The notes under the pieces: generated by a model | The model's database searches: none | The model's input: only the letters and a program-made list of their open reading frames with translations | Told to the model about the DNA's origin: nothing | Shown here: positions 33,541 to 43,500 of the stretch, piece after piece | How the letters are laid out: every line of letters starts with the position of its first letter | How positions within the stretch are numbered: position 1 is the stretch's first letter | Made by a program: the position numbers and the translations under genes | NCBI RefSeq assembly: GCF_013204845.1 | Contig: NZ_JABMKY010000004.1 | Location: 186,001 to 250,000, forward strand | DNA from: Paenibacillus qinlingensis | Lineage (GTDB): Bacteria; Bacillota; Bacilli; Paenibacillales; NBRC-103111 | DNA length: 64,000 nt | Direction of reading: 5' to 3'

Positions 33541-34478
33541 GCTATTATGAACCATTAGTATACGTTGTTCCGCCAGAGGAAGAAGGCTTCATTCTCAAAA
33601 CGGTGCTGCAAAAAAGATTGATGGTCTCACGGAAATTGTTATCCCGCATCAAGCTTACCGAGCGTGGGATAACGGTTAACGGGGAAAGGCAATACATCAA
33701 TATTAAAGTGAAGGCTGGCGACCGTGTAGAAATTCGGATGGAAGAAGAACAATCCGAGGATATTCTGCCTCAAGATCTTCCGCTGCACATTCTACATGAA
33801 GATGAGCATCTGTTAATTCTTGCGAAGGATGCTGGTATCATCGTCCATCCAACGCATGGTCATTATGTGAATACAATTGCCAATGGGGTTGTGTACCATT
33901 GGCAGCAAGCGGGGATTACGTGCCGTTTCCGCCCGGTGCATCGATTGGATCAAGAAACTTCGGGTGTCCTAGCCATTGCGAAAACACCGTATGTCCATCA
34001 GCAAATTTCCGAGCAAATGATTCAGCATCTCGTGAAAAAAGAGTACCTCGCATTCGTTTGGGGCACGGTAGCTTTACCTTCAGGGACGATTAACGAGCCT
34101 ATTGATCGTGATCCAGAGCAGCCTCATGTACGGATCGTGCGGCCCGATGGCTACCATGCGGTAACGCATTATGAGGTCGTGAAACAATTCGAGAAGGCTG
34201 CACTCGTGCGGATATGGCTCGAAACGGGACGTACGCATCAAATTCGTGTGCATATGCGCTACTTAGGACATCCGCTGTTGGGGGATAAGATGTATACGCT
34301 GGAACATTACGGGGACGATGCAGCTGATCTTGAAGCCACTGATCGGTTACATCGTCAGGCACTGCATGCTTTTAAACTAGGCTTTGTGCACCCAGGTACA
34401 AGGGTATGGACCGAATTTAACGCGCCATTACCTGCCGATTTATCCGAACTTGAGCAATGGTTAGCCGATAAAAGGTAA
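33537..34478 (+). CDS. RluA-family 23S rRNA/tRNA pseudouridine synthase
   Basis: 313 residues. An S4-like N-terminal segment (VSRKLLSRIKLTERGITVNGE) precedes the catalytic domain with RPVHRLDQETSGVLAIAKT, the catalytic residue being Asp138. RTHQIRVHMRYLGHPLLGD is the standard C-terminal motif. The closest B. subtilis relatives are YjbO/YhcT type; the target uridine cannot be read from sequence. Although it shares ATGA with pduO, its function is unrelated to B12, so it probably just rides on that transcript. Confidence 0.92.
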   Translation: MSYYEPLVYVVPPEEEGFILKTVLQKRLMVSRKLLSRIKLTERGITVNGERQYINIKVKAGDRVEIRMEEEQSEDILPQDLPLHILHEDEHLLILAKDAGIIVHPTHGHYVNTIANGVVYHWQQAGITCRFRPVHRLDQETSGVLAIAKTPYVHQQISEQMIQHLVKKEYLAFVWGTVALPSGTINEPIDRDPEQPHVRIVRPDGYHAVTHYEVVKQFEKAALVRIWLETGRTHQIRVHMRYLGHPLLGDKMYTLEHYGDDAADLEATDRLHRQALHAFKLGFVHPGTRVWTEFNAPLPADLSELEQWLADKR

Positions 34479-34485
34479 AAAATCG

Positions 34486-34516
34486 AAAACCATGCCAATT
34501 TCTGGATGGTTTTTCT
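34486..34516 (+). terminator. Terminator at the end of the B12/RluA transcript
   Basis: AAAACCAT and ATGGTTTT around a 12-base loop, followed by further T residues. Confidence 0.75.
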
Positions 34517-34605
34517 TTGCAATTACTTGACTTTCCTTGGCAATTAGCCCAAAATTTTAAGTAGTTCTATTTGATCATCATACGGCATAAAGGAGTTATT
34601 ACAAC

Positions 34606-34971
34606 GTGGGAGTTAAAGTGTATGGTTACGATAAATGTGGGACGTGCAGGAGTACTGTAAAGTGGCTGAAAGCACACGAAATTGACATTACAGATCAGGT
34701 AGCTTTATTTGAGACGCCGCCTTCAGCGAAGGAACTAGCGAATTTGCTTCAGCTAAGTGGTTTGGAGATCAAGAAGTTTTTCAATACATCGGGTGACGTT
34801 TACAAAGAGATGAATTTGAAAGACAAACTGCCAGGTATGTCGCAAGAACAAATGCTTGATTTGTTAGCTTCGAACGGGCGCTTAATTAAGCGGCCAATTG
34901 TAACGGATGGGCATAAAGTGACCGTAGGCTTCAAAGAAGATGTGTTTGAGGATGTTTGGGCGAAAGGATGA
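34606..34971 (+). CDS. Spx/ArsC-like thioredoxin-fold protein
   Basis: 121 residues, arsenate reductase (ArsC)/Spx/MgsR family, thioredoxin fold. The redox motif Cys11-Gly-Thr-Cys14 is near the N-terminus (VYGYDKCGTCRSTVKWL); KRPIVTDGHKVTVGF near the end includes the conserved Arg-Pro. It most resembles the YusI/YfgD-like members whose function is not settled rather than Spx, since the Spx RNA-polymerase contact residues are not evident. The GTG start has AAAGGAG about 10 bases upstream. The following M50 protease begins 7 bases after its stop. Confidence 0.85.
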   Translation: MGVKVYGYDKCGTCRSTVKWLKAHEIDITDQVALFETPPSAKELANLLQLSGLEIKKFFNTSGDVYKEMNLKDKLPGMSQEQMLDLLASNGRLIKRPIVTDGHKVTVGFKEDVFEDVWAKG

Positions 34972-34978
34972 TAAGAAC

Positions 34979-36079
34979 GTGGGAGACAATCAGAAACCAA
35001 CACGTAAGAAGTCACCACTAGCCATTGGCGGATTCATCGCTGTCCTCTTATCACAAGGCAAGCTGCTGCTTGCCGCTTTGAAGTTTGGGAAAGTTGGCGG
35101 CGCTATCATCTCGATGTTTATCACGATCTGGGCTTACGCTTACTTGGCCCCATTGCCATTTGCGATTGGTCTCGTACTTATGATTCTTATCCATGAGTTA
35201 GGTCATGTTCTTGCAGCGAAGATGAAGGGGTTACCCGTGTCGGCACCCGTCTTCATCCCATTCCTCGGTGCGTTGATCACGATGAAAAAGAATCCAACTG
35301 ATGCTGCAACAGAAGCCTTTATAGGTATTGGAGGTCCTGTTCTGGGGACTCTCGGAGGCGTAGCCGCTTTTGGGGTAGGTGTTTATTTTGATTCAGCAGT
35401 GATTGTTTCCGTAGCTTACGCTGCTTTTTATTTGAATCTGATCAACTTGCTGCCTATACATCCCCTGGACGGCGGACGAATCTCAACAGCCGTAACACGC
35501 TGGCTATGGCTAGTTGGTTTAGTTGGCGGGCTCATTCTCATTGTGTATCTCGATAGCTACTTTTCGAGTAAGATTATTTTCTTGATCATCTGGGCAATGT
35601 TTGCATGGGATTTATACAAGAAATATGTGCGGTATCGCCATAAAGAAGAGCGCGTAACTGTCGCAACTCGATTCGAATTTCCAGCCAATCATCTGCTGCA
35701 ACAAGGCTATATGATCCCGGGTGAGAGCCATACGCGTGATTTGGACTATATCACCTATTCGGAACTACAGGGGCCAGGCGCCGGCCGCCAAACTTTGAAC
35801 ATGTCATGGCATGCGATAGGCTTCGAAGGGCACGCATATTTGCCTGTACAAGCGATTGTTAAGCGAGTGCAATTAGTCAAAGCAGAACGTATGAATAAAG
35901 AGGATGGCTTGCACCTTGGTCTCCAGGTTCAAGTGGAATACTCCCCACTAGGGATGCAAGAAAGCTATTATGAAGTACCGGCTAAGACGCGTTGGAAGTT
36001 TGGTATCTCGTATTTGGTATTAATCTTGTTTTTGCTCTATATGATAAGACTTGTTCATCAGGTCGGCATCATTTCCTAA
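34979..36079 (+). CDS. Site-2-protease-family (M50) membrane metalloprotease
   Basis: About 366 residues with some six membrane helices. The zinc site is HELGH (His72, Glu73, His76) inside LMILIHELGHVLAAKMKG, with the third ligand Asp in LLPIHPLDGGRIST. The soluble C-terminal 150 residues form a beta-rich domain not typical of SpoIVFB or RseP, so the substrate is unknown. The start is uncertain: a GTG at 34979, with AAAGGA 10 bases upstream just after the ArsC-like stop, is preferred over in-frame ATGs at 34940 and 34952 inside that gene. Confidence 0.84.
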   Translation: MGDNQKPTRKKSPLAIGGFIAVLLSQGKLLLAALKFGKVGGAIISMFITIWAYAYLAPLPFAIGLVLMILIHELGHVLAAKMKGLPVSAPVFIPFLGALITMKKNPTDAATEAFIGIGGPVLGTLGGVAAFGVGVYFDSAVIVSVAYAAFYLNLINLLPIHPLDGGRISTAVTRWLWLVGLVGGLILIVYLDSYFSSKIIFLIIWAMFAWDLYKKYVRYRHKEERVTVATRFEFPANHLLQQGYMIPGESHTRDLDYITYSELQGPGAGRQTLNMSWHAIGFEGHAYLPVQAIVKRVQLVKAERMNKEDGLHLGLQVQVEYSPLGMQESYYEVPAKTRWKFGISYLVLILFLLYMIRLVHQVGIIS

Positions 36080-36110
36080 CATCACATTTCACATAATGAG
36101 GAAGCTATCC

Positions 36111-37286
36111 ATGACATTTAAAGGATCCAAACGGCTGCAGCAGCTAGGCTCGGCTATTTTTTCGGAAGTAGCTGAATGGAAGAGAGAGGTTATGAACCAA
36201 GGGGTAGACGTCATAGATTTAGGTATAGGAAGTCCTGACCAGCCTCCTTCCCATCGCATTTTGGCAGCAATGGCAGAGGCAGTTCGTAATCCTTCCTATT
36301 ACGGTTACCCAACATCGGAAGGAAGTTTGGCCTTTCGCGAAGCAGTAGCCAAATGGTATAATTATCGATTCGGCGTCCAGCTCGATGCTGAAACGGAGAT
36401 CTTAACTTTAATGGGCTCACAAGATGGGCTTGCTCACTTAGCGCTTTCTCTCTGTGATCCTGGGGATATGGCTATTGTCCCTGATCCAGGTTATCCCATA
36501 TATTCGGCAAGTCTTGTCTTGGCAGGGGTTGAACCCTATTTATTACCGCTGCGTGCAGCAAATCAATTTTTACCCCAACTAGAGGACATTCCAGATGACG
36601 TGGCTGCTAAGGCGAAATTCATCTTGCTTAACTATCCAAGCAATCCGTTATCTGCTGTTGCAGATCGTGCCTTCTTTGAGCATTTGATTTCATATGCGAA
36701 GAATCATGATTTGCTTATAGTACATGATCTTGCCTATTCCGAAATGGCTTTTGATGGCTACAAGCCCATGAGTATTTTGGAGATTGAAGGTGCTAAGGAG
36801 GTTGCTATTGAATTCCATTCTTTATCGAAAAGCTTCAATATGGCAGGCTGTCGCATCGCTTTTCTAACCGGTCATGGGGATGCAGTTAAGGCGCTCAAGA
36901 CACTGAAGTCGAATATTGATTACGGGGTATTTGGGGCTATTCAAGCAGCAGGTATTGCAGCATTAGAAGAAGACATGGAAAGCGATCATTCTGTCTCAAG
37001 TATGTATGAGAATAGACGAAATTCATTTATTTCGGCATTAAATGATGCGGGTTGGATCATTCCACCACCGAAAGCAACGATGTTTATTTGGGCCCCGATC
37101 CCCAAGGGTTGGACATCTCGACAAATTTCCCGGGAAATGTTGTTTCAGACAGGCGTTGTTGTCATTCCTGGCGATGCATTTGGCGCTGAAGGAGAAGGAT
37201 TTGTCCGTATTGCTTTAGTGCAAGAAGAAGCTCGATTACTTGAGGCAGCAAGGCGAATAGGAGATTGGCTTCGGTCCTTAGAATGA
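36111..37286 (+). CDS. Class I/II aminotransferase, LL-diaminopimelate aminotransferase-like
   Basis: 391 residues, fold-type I PLP enzyme. VIDLGIGSPDQPPSHRI, YYGYPTSEGSLAFREAVAKWY, GSQDGLAHLAL, DPGYPIY and HSLSKSFNMAGCRIAF (PLP lysine Lys240) resemble the DapL/PatA-like branch. In the asparagine loop the usual NPT is NPL (YPSNPLSAVA), an unusual substitution near the substrate carboxylate. The substrate is therefore not certain. The ATG at 36111 has GAGGAAG about 6 bases upstream; the longer in-frame extension overlaps the protease gene. Confidence 0.82.
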   Translation: MTFKGSKRLQQLGSAIFSEVAEWKREVMNQGVDVIDLGIGSPDQPPSHRILAAMAEAVRNPSYYGYPTSEGSLAFREAVAKWYNYRFGVQLDAETEILTLMGSQDGLAHLALSLCDPGDMAIVPDPGYPIYSASLVLAGVEPYLLPLRAANQFLPQLEDIPDDVAAKAKFILLNYPSNPLSAVADRAFFEHLISYAKNHDLLIVHDLAYSEMAFDGYKPMSILEIEGAKEVAIEFHSLSKSFNMAGCRIAFLTGHGDAVKALKTLKSNIDYGVFGAIQAAGIAALEEDMESDHSVSSMYENRRNSFISALNDAGWIIPPPKATMFIWAPIPKGWTSRQISREMLFQTGVVVIPGDAFGAEGEGFVRIALVQEEARLLEAARRIGDWLRSLE

Positions 37287-37374
37287 AAGTTAGAGATTTT
37301 GGTAAAAATAGGAGAATGAGAGACATATTTAGGTATAAGATTGAGAAAATTTATACGTTGAAAGGGGTAAGTAT

Positions 37375-38541
37375 ATGGATGCCATTTCTTCACTATCAGA
37401 GCTGTTAGCTGAACAGAAGCCGTCATCGTACGTAGAGATTCCCGGAATTTTAGGACAGACGTTCGGTCAAGCGACAATCGCTGCTACATTACCTATTAGC
37501 AAACTATTTTCTATTTTTGAGGTGGATTTAGAAGTACAACGTGCGATCATTCCGCGGAACCTCTCTAAATTAATTGACTATGTGAATTTATATTTGGAAG
37601 ATCGCCAGCCAATCTATTTCCCTGGCATCATTTTCTCAGCAAGAGGCGCTGGACATTATGATGAGGACCATCAAGCTCTTCGGTTACAGCCAATTGAGAA
37701 ATTATATGTCGTAGATGGTCAGCATCGCTTGGCAGCTTTCCAACGGATTATGGAAACATTGCAAAGTCAGATGGCACGAGCGAAAGATCGTCGTGAGTAT
37801 GACAAAATGGATGAGATTACGGAAAAGCTGCGCCGTTTATATGCGTTCCCAATCTCAACAATGACGTATCTAGACATTAATGCGCGTCAGGAACGTCAAT
37901 TGTTCTCCGATATTAACAAGCTTCCGCGTAAACTTGGAGGCAACTTGGCTGTCCTTCGTGATCAACGCCGGTTCTATCATGTAGCAGCTACGGAGCTAGC
38001 AGCAAAAGCCCCTGCGATGCAGAAGCTAACGGTTGATATGTTCTCAGAGCGTGGCAAATCGCCGGAGTATTTATTCTCCTACCATTTGTTGATTGAAATT
38101 CTAGTGGGATTGTTTGAAGGGCGAATGAAATCGGCGGCTCGTAATAACAACTACCAATATGCGGATAAAGATCTACAGGAGCTTATTTCGTTAGCAGGCG
38201 GCTACTTTAACGGATTATTGACGCACCTGCCTTCACCAACCAAAGGTGAAATCGTATGGTCTGAGAATATCCAGATTGCGTTAGCCCTCTTCATGCATGA
38301 AGAAGCGACGAAAACAGGCAGCTTTAATCGTTATGCACTTGAGCATGCTTTGAAAATATTGCCGCATGTCAACTGGAATAGTATTTATGCTGGAGAAGAG
38401 AAGGATCGTCTACCAAGACGTACCCGTATTATGAAAGCATACAACCATATTAAGAGCTTCTATCAAGATCAGAATGCATTCCTAATCAGTGATGCAGAAG
38501 ACTATAAAGCTAGTTTTGCGAATAAGGAGGACGTGAGCTAA
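37375..38541 (+). CDS. DGQHR-domain (DndB-like) protein 1
   Basis: 388 residues. The signature VVDGQHRLAAF (Asp114 to Arg118) followed by YLDINARQERQLFSDIN are shared with DndB, the negative regulator of the dnd phosphorothioate DNA-modification operon, and with DGQHR proteins of unknown role. No dndA, dndC, dndD or dndE homologue is in the window. It has a GAAAGGGG ribosome site and overlaps the next gene by one base (TAATGG). The second gene encodes a paralogue. Function unknown; DNA binding or nucleotide handling is inferred from the family only. Confidence 0.8.
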   Translation: MDAISSLSELLAEQKPSSYVEIPGILGQTFGQATIAATLPISKLFSIFEVDLEVQRAIIPRNLSKLIDYVNLYLEDRQPIYFPGIIFSARGAGHYDEDHQALRLQPIEKLYVVDGQHRLAAFQRIMETLQSQMARAKDRREYDKMDEITEKLRRLYAFPISTMTYLDINARQERQLFSDINKLPRKLGGNLAVLRDQRRFYHVAATELAAKAPAMQKLTVDMFSERGKSPEYLFSYHLLIEILVGLFEGRMKSAARNNNYQYADKDLQELISLAGGYFNGLLTHLPSPTKGEIVWSENIQIALALFMHEEATKTGSFNRYALEHALKILPHVNWNSIYAGEEKDRLPRRTRIMKAYNHIKSFYQDQNAFLISDAEDYKASFANKEDVS

Positions 38542-39716
38542 TGGAAGGATTACGCCTGAAAATGACTATCCATCCTTTCTGCGAAAGGTTCGGTCTCTCG
38601 ACTGTGGCCTTGCGCGTTCAGGATCTGCTGAACTATACGATGATCGATCCCATGGTTCAACGGAAGCTGAGTAATATGCAGCGCCGGAAGATTTCGACTT
38701 ATTTGCAAGAACGCGAATTGGATCATGTGTTCTTCGGTCCTGTAACCTTGTCGCTTCGCGAAGTGAACCAGCTCTCCAAGGGTGCGAAGGAATTCCTCTT
38801 GCGACATGGTTCTAAGCTTTCCATCCTTGATGGTCAGCATCGGATTCTAGCACTTGGGTATGTGAATGATCAGATGCAGAAAGAAGTACGTCGCTACGAG
38901 AAGAAGCTGGCTCTGCTCAAGATTAAGCAACGGAAGTTTAGTGACGATGCGGAGATAAAGCAAGAAGTTGAGGAAACAGAAGGTACAATCAATCAACTTG
39001 AGGGTAGACGTTTGGATCTGATGGAAACACAGCTTGCTGTGCAAATTTACATCGGTTTAACGGAAGAAGAAGAGCAGCAGTTATTTGGTGACATCAACTC
39101 CAAAGTGCAGTTGGTTAGTAAAGAACTCGGTCATTCCTTTGACTCCATTGATCCGCTTAATTTGGTTATTCAGCAGGTCGTCGACCACAATGTTTATTTG
39201 AAGGCAGCGGGTGTAGAGAGACGCAGTAACTTGACCTCATTTAACCGTAACTTTACATGCTTCAGCTGGTTGTATGCAACGGCGACGATGCTATTCTCAG
39301 GTAGAATGCAGCCTTCTTATGAACTGCAACGTAAAATTCGTCATGATCCATCAACGTATGTTGAAATCTTGCATCAATTCTTCAATACGATTCTACCGAT
39401 GATGCCAGAACAGCCAGGTTTGGCTCAATATACGTCCGCAAACCGTGTGATTCAGGAAAGTATTGCTCTGTATGCGAATCGTTTCTTATTCCCAAATGGC
39501 GAATACAACGATGAGTGGACGCAGTCCTTACAATTGCTAGAGGGATTCGATTGGTCACATGACAATGAAGAGTTAATCTATGTATTTGGCTCGTTGGATA
39601 ATGGCAAAATCAACCTCATTCACGAGAAATCGTTGAAAAAACATGCGAAGCTCGTACAATTCTTCCTCGAAGGCACAGATTCTGCTAGTGATTCCGAAGA
39701 AGTATCCTCTGCATAA
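38541..39716 (+). CDS. DGQHR-domain (DndB-like) protein 2
   Basis: 391 residues, a distant paralogue of the preceding protein. SILDGQHRILALGYV (Asp97 to Arg101) is followed by a 60-residue charged coiled coil and then YIGLTEEEEQQLFGDINSKVQLV. The pattern QLF-x-DIN is common to both proteins. The coiled-coil insert between DGQHR and QLF-x-DIN is present in both but longer here. Coupled start (ATG overlapping the previous stop) suggests an equimolar complex. It ends with a strong terminator, so the pair is a self-contained two-gene unit. Confidence 0.8.
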   Translation: MEGLRLKMTIHPFCERFGLSTVALRVQDLLNYTMIDPMVQRKLSNMQRRKISTYLQERELDHVFFGPVTLSLREVNQLSKGAKEFLLRHGSKLSILDGQHRILALGYVNDQMQKEVRRYEKKLALLKIKQRKFSDDAEIKQEVEETEGTINQLEGRRLDLMETQLAVQIYIGLTEEEEQQLFGDINSKVQLVSKELGHSFDSIDPLNLVIQQVVDHNVYLKAAGVERRSNLTSFNRNFTCFSWLYATATMLFSGRMQPSYELQRKIRHDPSTYVEILHQFFNTILPMMPEQPGLAQYTSANRVIQESIALYANRFLFPNGEYNDEWTQSLQLLEGFDWSHDNEELIYVFGSLDNGKINLIHEKSLKKHAKLVQFFLEGTDSASDSEEVSSA

Positions 39717-39726
39717 TTGGAAGCCT

Positions 39727-39777
39727 AAGAACCCTTTCGATCTCAATGGAAATTGAGATTGAAGGGGTTCTTTTTTT
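39727..39777 (+). terminator. Terminator of the DGQHR pair
   Basis: AGAACCCTTTC-ATCTCAAT pairs with ATTGAGAT-GAAGGGGTTCT around GGAA, followed by seven T. Confidence 0.9.
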
Positions 39778-39842
39778 GTTCATATTCCCTTTGCTAGCAT
39801 ACTTATCTCAAAATATACGAATCCTAGTATTCATTTGTCTAT

Positions 39843-39870
39843 ACCAAAAATGAAGAACTAGCATACGATA
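39843..39870 (+). promoter_or_regulatory. Candidate sporulation (sigma-K or sigma-E) promoter
   Basis: CATACGATA at 39862-39870 fits the sigma-K -10 pattern CATAnnnTA, with AC at 39843-39844 at 17 bases, as expected for its -35. The CATACGAT core also resembles sigma-E -10 elements. It is 31 bases before the small gene's start. Confidence 0.5.
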
Positions 39871-39900
39871 TCATATAAAGTTTGAAGGGAGGAAAACACA

Positions 39901-40092
39901 ATGAGTTGCTCCGTATATGCTACTTTGGCTCATGTTGGACTTGGTACAGTTATTACTATTCATGCAGGTACTACACCTAATCATCAAGGCAGATTTCTTG
40001 GTATCCAAAATGGTAATGTTGTCATTGCAAATAATGCTGGTACTGTATTCTATTTCCCAATTGATAAAATTGCTGTCGTTCATATTCCTTAA
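39901..40092 (+). CDS. Small protein, possibly spore-related
   Basis: 63 residues, MSCSVYATLAHVGLGTVITI onward, with an alternating hydrophobic pattern (GRFLGIQNGNVVIANNAGTVFYFPIDKIAVVHI) that suggests a small beta-barrel like the Sm-fold DUF2642-type proteins of bacilli; this is a resemblance only. AAGGGAGG is 9 bases before the ATG. A sporulation-type promoter lies upstream and a terminator downstream, so it is an independent unit. A second frame starting at 39917 overlaps it and is not supported by a ribosome site. Confidence 0.7.
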   Translation: MSCSVYATLAHVGLGTVITIHAGTTPNHQGRFLGIQNGNVVIANNAGTVFYFPIDKIAVVHIP

Positions 40093-40120
40093 TGTTCGTA
40101 CCCAATTGAAGGCAATAAAG

Positions 40121-40155
40121 AGCAAGAGAGTGGACGAGCTCTCTTGCTTTCTTCC
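40121..40155 (+). terminator. Terminator after the 63-residue protein
   Basis: AGCAAGAGAG and CTCTCTTGCT around a 9-base loop, then TTCTT. Confidence 0.8.
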
Positions 40156-40267
40156 TTTTCACATAAATTGCAATGACAGACAAATAGAGTAGGATACTGT
40201 TTCGAGTCTCCTTACTTTGTCCATACTGGTAATGAAAGCGACTCCACCCGGCAGGAGGGGAAGAACG

Positions 40268-40495
40268 ATGTTAGCCGTTCATCAGCGTATGGCGGAATTA
40301 TGGACATTACGCAGAGCCCGAGAGCTAACTCGAGGCGAACAAGAGGAATTAATGCTATGCATGGAAGCGAACGCGACTTATGTATGGAATCGATTAAAAC
40401 TAGAAAATTTATCGCTCTGCGCCTCCCTGACAGGGGACTATGAGTGGTTGCATGACATTTGTGAACGCATTGAAAAGATTGAACCCAAGCACTGA
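40268..40495 (+). CDS. 75-residue conserved-looking protein of unknown function
   Basis: 75 residues from the ATG at 40268, which has AGGAGGGG 7-10 bases upstream; the in-frame extension to 40217 lacks a ribosome site. The sequence HQRMAELWTLRRARELTRGEQEELMLCMEANATYVWN, followed by NLSLCASLTGDYEWLHDICERIE, is helical and charged. I recall similar short proteins from Paenibacillus genomes but cannot name a function. The stop codon lies in the stem of the following terminator. Confidence 0.7.
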   Translation: MLAVHQRMAELWTLRRARELTRGEQEELMLCMEANATYVWNRLKLENLSLCASLTGDYEWLHDICERIEKIEPKH

Positions 40496-40515
40496 CTAAC
40501 CGTCGGTGCTTTTTT
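40487..40515 (+). terminator. Terminator overlapping the 75-residue gene's stop
   Basis: AAGCACTGAC and GTCGGTGCTT with TAACC loop, then six T. Confidence 0.8.
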
Positions 40516-40576
40516 CCTTTTCTGCAAGAGTGTGGACAGGTATAATGAGGATAGTTCAAAGCTAAGGAGATGTCGC

Positions 40577-43500
40577 ATGGTTAGCTGGTTCAAGCAACGG
40601 GGAGTAGCTCCCTATACATTTTTTCTTCTAGGATTCATGCTTCTGATTGCCCTCATACTCAGACTGGTTTTGGCCCCCACATGGGTAGGTTATGATACGG
40701 ACGTGCGAACGTTCATGGCGTGGGCAGATCGCGCTTATACGGTAGGATTAAAGGACTTATATACGAATGCTAAAGACTATTTCCTTGATTATCCGCCTGG
40801 CTACATGTATGTCCTATACGTTGTGGGATTTGTCCATCATAAGCTATCTATTCCTTGGGAAAGTGGAAGCTCTTTACTCATCCTGAAGCTGCCTGCAATT
40901 CTTGCAGATCTTGGAACTGTTTATCTGTTATTTCGACTAGCGCTCAACAAGCACGAAGGTGCACGTACCTGGAAGCAGGCGCTCTGGATTGCTGCGCTTT
41001 TTGCCTTCAACCCAGCCATTTGGGCGAATTCCGCGGTATGGGGACAGGTAGATTCTTTTTTCATGCTGTTTATTGTTGCTACATTGTTAATGCAGATGAA
41101 AGGCAAACTGCCTCAGGCTGCTTTCTTTATCGCACTAGCTCTGTTACTTAAACCTCAAGCGCTCCTGTTCGGTATCTTTCTATTGATAGATGTAATAAGA
41201 GCACGCAAGTTGATGGTTTGGCTGCTTAGCGTGTTGACAGGCGTAGCCACGATGGCTGTTCTTTCACTTCCGTTTGCAGTGGGCAGAGGTTATGGCTGGA
41301 TGATCGAATTGTATTCAGGCACGTTAGCTTCCTATCCATATGCATCGCTTAACGCGTTTAATCTATTCGCACTTCTTGGCGGGAACTTCATAGACATCAA
41401 TAGTGGATTCTGGCATCTGTCCTATAAATGGATTGGAATCGTCTTCATGGTTCTATCCATCGTATATGTCTGTCTACTGTATTGGCTCGGTAAGAAACGG
41501 CGCGGTGCTGTATTGTACATATCTTTCTTATTTATCACGGCTATGTTTATGTGCATGACCAAAATGCATGAGCGCTATTTGCACTATGGCTTATTGTTAG
41601 CGTTAACGAGCTTCATTTACATGAAGGATCGCCGAATTCTATGGCTGTTTATCGGCTTTAGTATCACGCATTTTATTAATATTGGTGATGTACTCTTGCG
41701 GAGCTTTCATCAGGACTATCACATTCCGCGATTCAATCCTTTGATGCTGACGGTTTCGGCAATCAATGTTATGATGTTTGTCTATGCTTGTATATTGGGA
41801 TGGAGGCTTTTCGTGAAATCAGATGGGGACGAAACTGTGGAGGAGACTATACCTCTGGTTGACAACAAGGTCGAAGTGCTTCCAATGGAAGATGACCTGC
41901 AAGAGAAAGCAACGAATTTAAGAGAAACCTCACTCTGGAAGGCGCTTTTTCATAGGGGAGAGGATCATATAGAAAGAGGGAAAAGCGGGCGCTTTTTCTC
42001 ACGTAAAGATGCCCTATATTTAGGCGTTCTTATGGTGGTTTATACGATCATTGCGCTATTCCATCTCGGCGGACATAAGGATCCCACGACGTTCTGGCAG
42101 CCATCACGTGGAGGAGAGACGGTCATTGCTGATCTCGGCAGCCAGCATCAGATTACACGAATCAACAGTTTTGCTGGCGTTGGGGAAGGTGCTTACTCCT
42201 ACTGGTTTTCGAATGATGGTGAACAGTGGCAGGATGCTATGGCGGTTAAATCTGACCACACGAAGGTGTTCACCTGGCATACGGTAGAAGCGAATAAAGA
42301 AGCTCGCTATGTAAAAATTGTGATCGATACGCAAGAGAGTGCGAAGCTGCATCTTCATGAGATCGGGATTTTCGGCGATGGGGGAACTACGCCATTACCG
42401 ATAGTTAGTCTGAAGGAAGTAGATGTTGACGCCTCCGATAATGGGAAAACAGCTCATTTATTTGATGAGGCAAGTGTCGTCCCTTATACACCTACATACA
42501 TGAATGGCACTTATTTTGATGAGATTTATCATGCAAGAACGGCTTATGAGCACCTTCACAAAATTGAGCCTTATGAAAGCACACATCCGCCGCTGGGCAA
42601 AATATTCATTTCCATCGGTATTTACGTGTTCGGTTTAAATCCATTCGGCTGGCGTATTATCGGTACACTGTTCGGAGTGGGCATGATTCCTATTATGTAT
42701 GTGTTCGCAAAGCGGATGTTTGGCCGTTCCAACTATGCCCTTATTGCTGCCTTTTTACTTAGTTTTGATTTCATGCATTTTGCCCAAACAAGAATTTCCA
42801 CGATAGATGTGTACGGTGTCTTTTTCATTATGCTGATGTTCTATTTCATGTATCGGTATACAACGTTGAGCTTCTTCCGCGAAAAGCTGTGGACGACGCT
42901 AATCCCGCTGGGACTTTCAGGTTTGTTCTTCGGGATCGGTGCTGCTTCCAAATGGATCGTCATTTATGGCGGTGCTGGGTTGGCCGTCCTATTATTCATC
43001 TCGCTATGGGAGCGGTACAGAGAGTACCAATTTGCTAAGCGAGTATTGAGGGAGAACAGCCGGGATGAACCCGAAGTGGGAGAGAGCGAAGGCGTTTATG
43101 ACGAGCTTCTCTCTGTAGAGGAATCTACGAATCTCCTGCGTGTACAAAAGCTCTTCGTACGAAACACACTGCTTACGATCCTGTGGTGCGTACTCATGTT
43201 TGTTATAGTCCCGTTAGGCGTCTACACACTATCCTATATCCCTTTCATGATGGTACCAGGTCCTGGGCATCAGTTGAAGGATGTTGTGACCTATCAGGTT
43301 CATATGTACAAATACCACAAGGATCTCGTCGCTACGCATCCGTTCTCCTCACCATGGTGGGAATGGCCGATGATGATACGCCCGATCTGGTATTATCAAG
43401 CGAAGCTGATGCCGCAAGGCATGCTTTCGAGCATCGTTTCATTCGGTAATCCACTAGTATGGTGGCCAGGCTTTATTGCGGTGCTGATGTCGTTCTATCT

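Noticed and set aside
39917..40192. 91-residue frame overlapping the 63-residue protein
   Set aside because: Out of frame with the well-placed ribosome site; composition is mostly Leu from shifted codons.
40231..40244. cre-like sequence TGAAAGCGACTCCA
   Set aside because: Two mismatches to the consensus in informative positions and no sugar gene downstream.
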